The position numbers and the translations under genes are program-made. Below, one piece after another: positions 58,097-64,000 of a stretch of 64,000 nt of DNA; the stretch's first letter is position 1, and each line of letters starts with the position of its first letter. This DNA is from Streptococcus mitis B6 (lineage in GTDB: Bacteria > Bacillota > Bacilli > Lactobacillales > Streptococcaceae), in contig NC_013853.1 of assembly GCF_000027165.1 (NCBI RefSeq), positions 992,001-1,056,000 of the forward strand, in the 5' to 3' direction. The notes beneath the pieces were generated by a model that was not told where the DNA came from, made no database searches, and worked only from the letters and a program-made list of their open reading frames with translations.

Positions 58097-59639
58097 CGTA
58101 ACTTCTCAAAGTAACTTCCATCTCTCTCCCAAAACTGGAAGTTAGTCTCAGACGATGAATTATGCTAGAATTAAGTCTGAGACTTTTCGTGAGGAGGCAC
58201 CTCATGACGAAAAAACAAAAACATCTCACTCTAGAAGACCGTATTGACATCCAAACTGGAATCAGCCAACAGGAGACTTTCCGTTCCATCGCTGAGAAGA
58301 TGGGGAAAGACCCGTCAACGATTTCAAAGGAAATCAAGCGCAATCGCATCATGCATCCAACATCCGTCAAATCTGATTGCACGGATTGCCCTCTTCTCAA
58401 AAAAGCTCCTTATGTCTGTAACAACTGTCCAAAAAAGAGGACGGATTGTGGGTTTAACCGCTATCTTTACTACGCGAAAAAGGCACAGGAGCAGTACGAG
58501 ACTATGTTGAGGGAATCCAGACAGGGAATTCCCCTAAACAAGGAAAGTTTTTATCAGATGGACAAGGTCTTAACCCAAGGCATCCAGAAGAAACAAAGCA
58601 TCTACCATATCATTCAGACACATAACCTACCTGTGTCGAAAGCTACGGTGTATCGGCATGCCAAGCTGGGCTATCTGACAGCCAAGCCCATTGATTTCCC
58701 TCGGATGGTCACGTTCAAGGAACGCAGAAAATCCAGAAAAGTAGCTATTCCTAAAGAGCTGAAAATTGGGCGGACCTATCAAGATTTCCAAGAGTTACGA
58801 GAAACAGATGATTTCTTCAAATGGTTGGAAATGGACACGGTCATCGGCAGACCTGGTGGAAAGCTACTGCTCACCTTCAACGTTTCCTTCTGCAACTTCC
58901 TCTTCGCCCTGCTTTTGAACAACAAGACCGCTCTGGAGGTCGCCACTAAATTCGCAGCTTTGAAAGAAAGAGTCATGGACGGAGGGTGTGCGTTCCATCA
59001 GCTGTTCCCTGTCATTCTCACAGACAACGGATCTGAGTTCGCCTATGTGGAGGAGCTTGAGCGAGACATTGATGGGAAGTCTCACCTCTACTTCTGCGAC
59101 CCTAGCCGTCCTGACCAGAAGGGGCGGATTGAGAAGAACCATACGGTTTTGCGAGCCATTCTTCCCAAGGGCACTTCCTTTGACCAGCTGACTCAGAAAG
59201 ACGTCAATCTAGTCATTTCCCATGTCAATTCCTTGAAACGAGAAGAGTTTCAAGGAAAATCTGCTTACGACATCTTCACCTTCACCTTTGGCGAGGACAT
59301 CGCTGCTCTTCTGGGTTGCCAATTTGTCAAACCAGAAGACACACACCTATCACCTGATTTATTGAAATAAAGGGAATTTTCCCCTCTAACTACACATCTT
59401 ATCACCATCGAAAAGTCTCACACTAAACGCTAGCAACTGGAATTTACTCTAAGACGACTCTGTTTTAGGGCTATTTGTCGTGCACTTTTTTCTGAGTCTT
59501 TTCGCTTTTGAACCCTTATATATCAAGAAAAAGAAAACCAGTGGAAGTTAGTCTAAGACGGATTTCCACTGATTTCACGCGTTTTTCTCATACTAAAAGC
59601 TAGGTTGTGGGAAACTGGAAGTTAGTTTTAGAAGTTACC
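58097..59639 (+). mobile_element. IS30-family insertion sequence with 13-bp direct repeats
   Basis: 1543 bp. Terminal inverted repeats at 58098-58120 and 59616-59638 agree at 21 of 23 positions (GTAACTTCT-n-AAA-n-TAACTTCCA). Flanked by the exact direct repeat TAATAATACCAAA at 58084-58096 and 59640-59652. Subterminal copies of TGGAAGTTAGTCTnAGACG occur at both ends (58135, 59438, 59542, 59615) and probably bind transposase. The palindrome AAGTCTGAGACTT precedes the gene. Confidence 0.85.
58204..59370 (+). CDS. IS30-family transposase
   Basis: 388 residues from the ATG at 58204 (GAGGAGG ribosome site; a longer reading to 58162 is rejected). N-terminal helix-turn-helix (SIAEKMGKDPSTISKEIKRN), a cysteine cluster (CTDCPLL, CNNCPKK, CGF) and a DDE catalytic core: MDTVIG (Asp), ILTDNGSEF (Asp) and KGRIEKNH (Glu). 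Full length with all catalytic residues, so probably active. Moves the element within and between streptococcal genomes. Confidence 0.93.
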   Translation: MTKKQKHLTLEDRIDIQTGISQQETFRSIAEKMGKDPSTISKEIKRNRIMHPTSVKSDCTDCPLLKKAPYVCNNCPKKRTDCGFNRYLYYAKKAQEQYETMLRESRQGIPLNKESFYQMDKVLTQGIQKKQSIYHIIQTHNLPVSKATVYRHAKLGYLTAKPIDFPRMVTFKERRKSRKVAIPKELKIGRTYQDFQELRETDDFFKWLEMDTVIGRPGGKLLLTFNVSFCNFLFALLLNNKTALEVATKFAALKERVMDGGCAFHQLFPVILTDNGSEFAYVEELERDIDGKSHLYFCDPSRPDQKGRIEKNHTVLRAILPKGTSFDQLTQKDVNLVISHVNSLKREEFQGKSAYDIFTFTFGEDIAALLGCQFVKPEDTHLSPDLLK

Positions 59640-59671
59640 TAATAATACCAAAAGATAAAGAAGGAAAACCT

Positions 59672-60481
59672 ATGATTAAACTACTAGCCTTGGATATGGA
59701 CGGAACCCTCCTCAATGAAGCCAAGGAAATCCCACAAGCTCACATTACTGCCATTCACCAAGCTATTGAAAAAGGTGTTAAATTAGTACTTTGTACTGGT
59801 CGCCCGCTTTTCGGTGTTCTCCCCTACTACAAAAAACTGGGACTCGACCTCCAGAATGAGTATGTCATTGTTAACAACGGTTGTTCAACTCACCAGACAA
59901 GTGACTGGGGACTAGTTGACTGGCAAGAACTTAGTCCAGCTGACATCGATTACCTCTATGATCTAGCTGAAAAGAGTGAGGTTCAGTTGACACTTTTTGA
60001 CGAGACACACTATTTTGTTCTCGGTGGCAAGCCCAATCAAGTCATCCAAAATGATGCCGACCTAGTCTTTTCAGACCTGACAGAAATTTCTCTTGAGGAA
60101 GCAACTAGTGGCAAGTATCGTATGTTCCAAGGTATGTTTTTAGGGACAGAGAGCCAAACGGACGATTTTGAGAAGCGTTTTGCTGAAGAACTCTGTCAAC
60201 GATTCAGTGGCGTTCGTTCGCAGCCTGTCATTTATGAAGCTATGCCGCTTGGAACAACAAAGGCCACTGCTCTTTCACGACTAGCAGAGATTTTGAAGAT
60301 TGATTCCTCAGAAATTATGGCTATGGGCGATGCCAATAATGATATCGAAATGCTCCAGTTTGCAGGACTGGGCATTGCTATGGGAAATGCCAGTGATTAT
60401 GTCAAATCCCTAGCTAATGACGTTACAGCCAGCAACGAAGAAGACGGCGTCGCGCGTGCTATTGAGAAATATATTTTATAA
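59672..60481 (+). CDS. Cof-type HAD-IIB phosphatase
   Basis: 269 residues. HAD motif I LALDMDGTLLNEA, motif II LVLCTGRP, the IIB cap (about 85-185), motif III lysine in GTTKATALSRL, and motif IV MAMGDANNDIEML. Cof/YidA enzymes remove phosphate from sugar phosphates or FMN; the substrate is not readable here. AAAGAAGGAAA ribosome site. Its ancestral promoter now lies on the far side of the insertion sequence, so it may be silent or use an IS-borne promoter. Confidence 0.9.
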   Translation: MIKLLALDMDGTLLNEAKEIPQAHITAIHQAIEKGVKLVLCTGRPLFGVLPYYKKLGLDLQNEYVIVNNGCSTHQTSDWGLVDWQELSPADIDYLYDLAEKSEVQLTLFDETHYFVLGGKPNQVIQNDADLVFSDLTEISLEEATSGKYRMFQGMFLGTESQTDDFEKRFAEELCQRFSGVRSQPVIYEAMPLGTTKATALSRLAEILKIDSSEIMAMGDANNDIEMLQFAGLGIAMGNASDYVKSLANDVTASNEEDGVARAIEKYIL

Positions 60482-60486
60482 TTAAG

Positions 60487-60514
60487 AAGCCCAGTTCATA
60501 TCAACTGGGTTTTG
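60487..60514 (+). terminator. Terminator after the Cof gene
   Basis: AGCCCAGTT / AACTGGGTT arms with a six-base loop, then TTTGAT. Confidence 0.7.
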
Positions 60515-60622
60515 ATATTTAAGAATTCCTAAAACTTTAGAAACTCTTTAGAAATCCTTGAGCTTTCTTTGATTTCTATGCTTTATACTAAAGTTATTAA
60601 AATAAATCAAAAGGAGAGAATC

Positions 60623-61531
60623 ATGAAAACAGTACTTGACATTCATGGATTGTCCAAAAACTTTGACAAACAAGCTATCCTTCAGGATCTTCATCTAACG
60701 ATAAGAGAGGGAGATATTTATGGACTTATCGGTAAGAACGGAGCTGGGAAGACCACCTTAATAAAAATTATTACACAACTACTCTTTGCGGATAAAGGAA
60801 CAGTTTCCCTCTTTTCTAGTAAATCGGAAAATGAGTCGACCAAGGCTCTATCTCGAGTAGGTTCAGTGATAGAATCACCCGTAGCACATAATCACTTAAC
60901 AGCTTATCAAAATCTGAAATATTACTGTATGATTCGTCATATTCCAAATGCTGATCAAGTCATTCGAGAAATACTAGACTATGTAGGTTTGTCAGATACA
61001 GGTAAGAAAGTCTTTCGTGATTTCTCGTTAGGAATGAAACAAAGACTTGGTATTGCCATTGCCCTCCTATCCAAACCAGACTTCCTGATCCTAGATGAAC
61101 CTATCAACGGTCTCGACCCAATCGGTATCAAAGAATTTCGTCTGATGATTCAACGACTCAATCAAGAAAAAGGAATCACCATTCTCATCTCTAGCCATAT
61201 CTTGTCAGAACTCTATCTTCTAGCCAATCGCTTTGGTATTTTAGATCAAGGCAAGATTATACGTGAAATCAGCAAAGCTGAATTTGAAACACTAAGTGAG
61301 GATTATATTGTTCTTAAGACATCTGATAAAGAGAAAGCTTGTCAAGTATTGAAAGAACAAATCCAGCTCCAGTTTAAGGTTGTTAATCCTGAGAATGAAA
61401 TCCACATCTTTGGTCAGGAACAAGATGTCAAACAGATTCTCAAGGAATTAACTTTGGCAGATGTTGCCATTGACGAGATTTACTATGCCCGTCAAAACCT
61501 AGAAGAATACTTCACTCAATTGGTCCAATAG
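60623..61531 (+). CDS. ABC transporter ATP-binding protein
   Basis: 302 residues from the ATG at 60623 (AAAGGAGAG ribosome site; a TTG 54 bp upstream is rejected). Walker A GLIGKNGAGKTTLIK near residue 38, signature FSLGMKQRLGIAIAL, Walker B FLILDEPINGLDP, H-loop SSHILSEL. C-terminal about 80 residues form the extension seen in bacitracin/lantibiotic-type exporters (BcrA-like). Pairs with the permease 10 bp downstream. The nearby two-component system suggests regulation by an antimicrobial or envelope signal. Confidence 0.9.
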   Translation: MKTVLDIHGLSKNFDKQAILQDLHLTIREGDIYGLIGKNGAGKTTLIKIITQLLFADKGTVSLFSSKSENESTKALSRVGSVIESPVAHNHLTAYQNLKYYCMIRHIPNADQVIREILDYVGLSDTGKKVFRDFSLGMKQRLGIAIALLSKPDFLILDEPINGLDPIGIKEFRLMIQRLNQEKGITILISSHILSELYLLANRFGILDQGKIIREISKAEFETLSEDYIVLKTSDKEKACQVLKEQIQLQFKVVNPENEIHIFGQEQDVKQILKELTLADVAIDEIYYARQNLEEYFTQLVQ

Positions 61532-61541
61532 GAGGAAAATC

Positions 61542-62294
61542 ATGATACATACCATTCAAGCAGACTTTTACCGTCTTTTCCGTTCCAAAGGATTCTGGAT
61601 TACAGAATTTATTCTCTTTACTCTCATGCTAATGGGAGCAAGTATAGGAGCCACGGGCCATCTGATGGCAATCCAGACAGAAGAACCAGAAATTCCAACC
61701 CATGGCTGGGACGGTGTACAAGCCCTGATTAACGCATCTAGTCAAGGTTCAAATCTCGTTTTTCTCTGTATTGTTCTAACTTGCCTCGTTCTCGGTGTTG
61801 ATTTAATCGGAAAGCTCTATAAAAATAGTTTGACAGTAGGGGTTTCTCGTACAGAGTTTTTCCTTGCCAAAGCCTTTGTAGTGGCTTGTATTGCACTCTT
61901 GCAACTTATCATCAGCCTTGTGATTGCCTTTATTCCAGCAACTATCTTAAATGGATTTGGAACTATGCCTGATGGCTTTATTGGCAATCTACTGATAACC
62001 ATTTCCCTTCAATTCCTTTGCCTCCTTGCTTGGCTTTCCATTGTTTCCTTTATCCTCTATGTTAGTCATTCTTATCTTGCAGTATTTATTGGTTATTTTG
62101 TCAGCTCTATCTTACTTTCTATGCCAATGCTCATCTTCCCAAGTATCAAAATTTTGCCATATTTATCATTGCAGTTTTTCTATGCCATGACTGCTAATAG
62201 TGAATCCATTTTCTATACACTTATAGTTACCTTAGCTGTTATTGTAATCTTTAATCTAAGTGGACTGGCAGTTTTCAAAAAGAAAAGTTTATAA
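61542..62294 (+). CDS. ABC transporter permease
   Basis: 250 residues with six predicted membrane helices and a large extracytoplasmic loop after the first (residues 38-75). ABC-2 type, like BcrB/LanE permeases. AGGAGG ribosome site. The HTIQADFYRLFRSKGFWITE N-terminus is typical of this exporter group. Probably forms the membrane half of a homodimeric exporter with the upstream ATPase. Convergent with the histidine kinase gene, sharing a terminator. Confidence 0.87.
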   Translation: MIHTIQADFYRLFRSKGFWITEFILFTLMLMGASIGATGHLMAIQTEEPEIPTHGWDGVQALINASSQGSNLVFLCIVLTCLVLGVDLIGKLYKNSLTVGVSRTEFFLAKAFVVACIALLQLIISLVIAFIPATILNGFGTMPDGFIGNLLITISLQFLCLLAWLSIVSFILYVSHSYLAVFIGYFVSSILLSMPMLIFPSIKILPYLSLQFFYAMTANSESIFYTLIVTLAVIVIFNLSGLAVFKKKSL

Positions 62295-62301
62295 AAAATG
62301 A

Positions 62302-62332
62302 CCTCCTCTAGCCTACAGAGGAGGTTTCTTTT
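62302..62332. terminator. Terminator between ABC exporter and histidine kinase
   Basis: CCTCCTCT (62302-62309) and AGAGGAGG (62317-62324) with TTTCTTTT after; also usable from the converging side. Confidence 0.8.
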
Positions 62333-62334
62333 CG

Positions 62335-63213
62335 TTAAAAGTAAATGAAAACCGACAACCATTGCTCATCTGTGCTTAGTTTCATCTCTGCACCGAGAAG
62401 ATGACATAATTCCTCAGTGATATAAAGGCCTAAACCAGAGGATTCTTCGGTGTCTGATAGATTTTCAGAATAAAAACGGTTGCTGAGATTTTCTATTCTT
62501 TTGATGGGCTGTTTAACAAGGTTTGCAATTTCTAAGACAAGCTGTTCCTTTTCCTTTCTCAAAGATAGCCGCGCTTCTTCCTTGCCATGCTTGAGGACAT
62601 TTCCGAGCAAATTTTGTAAAATTCGATCCAGCAAGTCTTCATCAGTCCTCATTTTCAGACCAGCTTCAACCTTAAAATCAAGCGTGATATTTGCAGCCTG
62701 AAAAACATCATAATAAGCTAGAGTCTTTTTGGTGATAAAAGCTGAAAGATCCACTTCTTCCAGTTTCGGTTTGACAGCCCCTTCCATCAAACGACGATAT
62801 TCTAGGAGAGCTTCCAAACGTTTGGAAACTAAATCAAGATGCTTGGCTATTTTTTGTAAGGTTTCTGCTTTGTCTTCAGGAGACTTTATCAATTGTTGGG
62901 TGTAGCCTGAAGCGATAGTCAAAGGCGTCCGAATATCATGGGCGATATTGCTGATGGCCATATCCAGAGTCTGCTTTTCCCTTTTCATAACCAATCGAGA
63001 TTGTTCCACTTCCTGAAATAGATTTTCAATCTGCTGATAGAGATGTAAAAAATGTTTGGAAAAAATGCTTACTCCGACTCTTTTCATACTACCCGAAAGA
63101 ATCTTGTCTTCAATCTGTTGACTCAAGTTTTTAAGTGCTAGATGGTAGCGAATCAATGTAATCGATAAAATGATTAGGAGTATCAGTAGGACAACGATTA
63201 AGATGTAGGTCAT
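62335..63213 (-). CDS. Sensor histidine kinase
   Basis: 292 residues. One N-terminal membrane helix (residues 3-22) and almost no extracellular part, then a coiled-coil linker, H-box NIAHDIRTPLTIASGY (His92), N-box LLGNVLKHGKEE and G-box SSGLGLYITEELCHLLGA. The lack of a sensing domain suggests that it reads its signal through the membrane or a partner, as in Bce-type systems. Overlaps the response regulator gene by 4 bp. Confidence 0.9.
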   Translation of the reverse strand: MTYILIVVLLILLIILSITLIRYHLALKNLSQQIEDKILSGSMKRVGVSIFSKHFLHLYQQIENLFQEVEQSRLVMKREKQTLDMAISNIAHDIRTPLTIASGYTQQLIKSPEDKAETLQKIAKHLDLVSKRLEALLEYRRLMEGAVKPKLEEVDLSAFITKKTLAYYDVFQAANITLDFKVEAGLKMRTDEDLLDRILQNLLGNVLKHGKEEARLSLRKEKEQLVLEIANLVKQPIKRIENLSNRFYSENLSDTEESSGLGLYITEELCHLLGAEMKLSTDEQWLSVFIYF

Positions 63214-63911
63214 TGCTTGTCTCCTTTTAATCTTACCCCAACGCCCCAGATGGTTTCAATATATTCTTGATTTGGGTCAAGCTGGTTTAATTTTTTACGA
63301 AGATTACTCAAATGCGTATTGAGAGTATTATCTCCAGGTAGGTAGCTATCCTCCCAGACCAATTCATAAAGTTCTTCCTTGGTGAAAATTTTCTTTGGAT
63401 ATTTAAGGAGAGTTTGGAGAATCAAGCATTCTTTCTTGGCAAGGCGAATCGTTTCCTGACTATTTTTGATTTCAAAACTTTCTGCATCAAACTGGATATT
63501 TTTCAAGTTTTGTGGCAGATTTTCAGTTTTTTCTATTTCCATAGGCTGTTTTTCTACGCTTTGACGTAATTGAACAGTAACTCTGGCAAAGACTTCGTCC
63601 AAATCAAAAGGTTTGACTATGTAATCATTGGCACCATCTAAGAGATATTGACTGATTAGCTTCTTATCGCTCAAAGCCGTTAGCATAATGACTGGAATTT
63701 GACTTTGTTCCCTGATAGCTTTTAAAACCTGATCTCCATTTTTTCCAGGAAGCATGATATCTAGTAAAACGAGGTCAATCCCCCCTTGGTCAAAACGCAT
63801 GATTCCTTCTGTACCAGAAAAGGCTTGAATCACCTCATGCTCCTCAGTGAGAAGTGTTCGCAAAATATCTTGAATGTCACTATTATCTTCAATAACCAAT
63901 ATCCTAGCCAT
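63210..63911 (-). CDS. OmpR/PhoB-family response regulator
   Basis: 233 residues from the ATG at 63911 (AGAAAGG ribosome site; a TTG three codons earlier is rejected). Receiver domain with acidic pocket VIEDN (Asp9), phosphoacceptor LLDIMLPGKNG (Asp51) and VKPF lysine (Lys100). C-terminal winged helix with ILQTLLKYPKKIFTKEELYELVW and the NTLNTHLSNLRKKL recognition helix. Likely controls the adjacent ABC exporter. Its promoter lies at the very end of the window. Confidence 0.92.
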   Translation of the reverse strand: MARILVIEDNSDIQDILRTLLTEEHEVIQAFSGTEGIMRFDQGGIDLVLLDIMLPGKNGDQVLKAIREQSQIPVIMLTALSDKKLISQYLLDGANDYIVKPFDLDEVFARVTVQLRQSVEKQPMEIEKTENLPQNLKNIQFDAESFEIKNSQETIRLAKKECLILQTLLKYPKKIFTKEELYELVWEDSYLPGDNTLNTHLSNLRKKLNQLDPNQEYIETIWGVGVRLKGDKQ

Positions 63912-64000
63912 AAATACCAACCTTTCTGCAACTATTATAGCATGTTTTATTGATAAAGCTTAAACAGAAAAGCTTTGTCCTCTTTTTCATTAAAATCGTG

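Noticed and set aside
58162..58203. Longer start for the IS30 transposase
   Set aside because: No ribosome site; the ATG at 58204 has a strong GAGGAGG and gives the family-like N-terminus.

Overview
The window reads as a chromosomal segment of a mitis-group Streptococcus (S. mitis / S. oralis / S. gordonii-sanguinis neighbourhood). The evidence is low-GC DNA with strong AGGAGG-type ribosome binding sites, class Ib ribonucleotide reductase, XerS (the single streptococcal tyrosine recombinase), RexAB, a lactose/tagatose-6-phosphate pathway, a YSIRK/LPXTG surface protein and a 107-bp RUP-type repeat. No rRNA, tRNA, CRISPR array or prophage is visible.

Layout. 46-5591: housekeeping genes on the plus strand (tlyA, argR-type regulator, recN, a phosphoesterase, lepA). 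5834-22663: a composite galactose/lactose island. It holds a galactitol-family PTS (IIA, IIB, IIC) with lacX, lacABCD, a second minus-strand lacA-lacB pair, an inserted Rrf2 regulator / EamA transporter / two-methyltransferase group (one methyltransferase broken by a nonsense codon), and then lacT-lacF-lacE-lacG with lacR at the far end. Galactose or lactose imported as a 6-phosphate would pass through LacG, LacAB, LacC and LacD to triose phosphates; LacR, LacT and CcpA-type sites give the control. 22806-26520: nrdHEKF on the minus strand, with nrdK frameshifted. 26871-28873: ptsH-ptsI, the general PTS proteins that energise all the PTS transporters here. 29007-30098: two small stand-alone genes. 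30197-33826: a dihydroxyacetone kinase locus (dhaQ-dhaS divergent from dhaKLM, dhaM frameshifted). 34318-38873: HAD phosphatase, ung, mutX, pyrC and a MATE exporter.

38955-44176 is the replication-terminus area. It contains a short coding scar resembling the end of a lipoate-protein ligase, xerS with its difSL site, a MepB-like gene, a ClC transporter, rnhB and rbgA. Gene direction switches here: mostly plus to the left of dif, uniformly minus from xerS to rexB. 44428-49536 is a 1702-residue sortase-anchored adhesin, followed by a conserved unknown gene and rexA-rexB. 58097-59639 is an intact IS30-family element flanked by 13-bp direct repeats. After it come a Cof-type HAD phosphatase, a two-gene ABC exporter and a convergent two-component system.

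Three genes look broken: the CmoA-like methyltransferase (in-frame TAG), nrdK (A8 tract) and dhaM (T6 tract). The two homopolymer cases could be real, could be rescued by slippage, or could be sequencing errors. No wholly new system is proven. The most unusual parts are the EamA/CmoA-like/methyltransferase cassette, the second lacAB pair with its own palindromic operator, and the terminus region with its deletion scar and palindromes.
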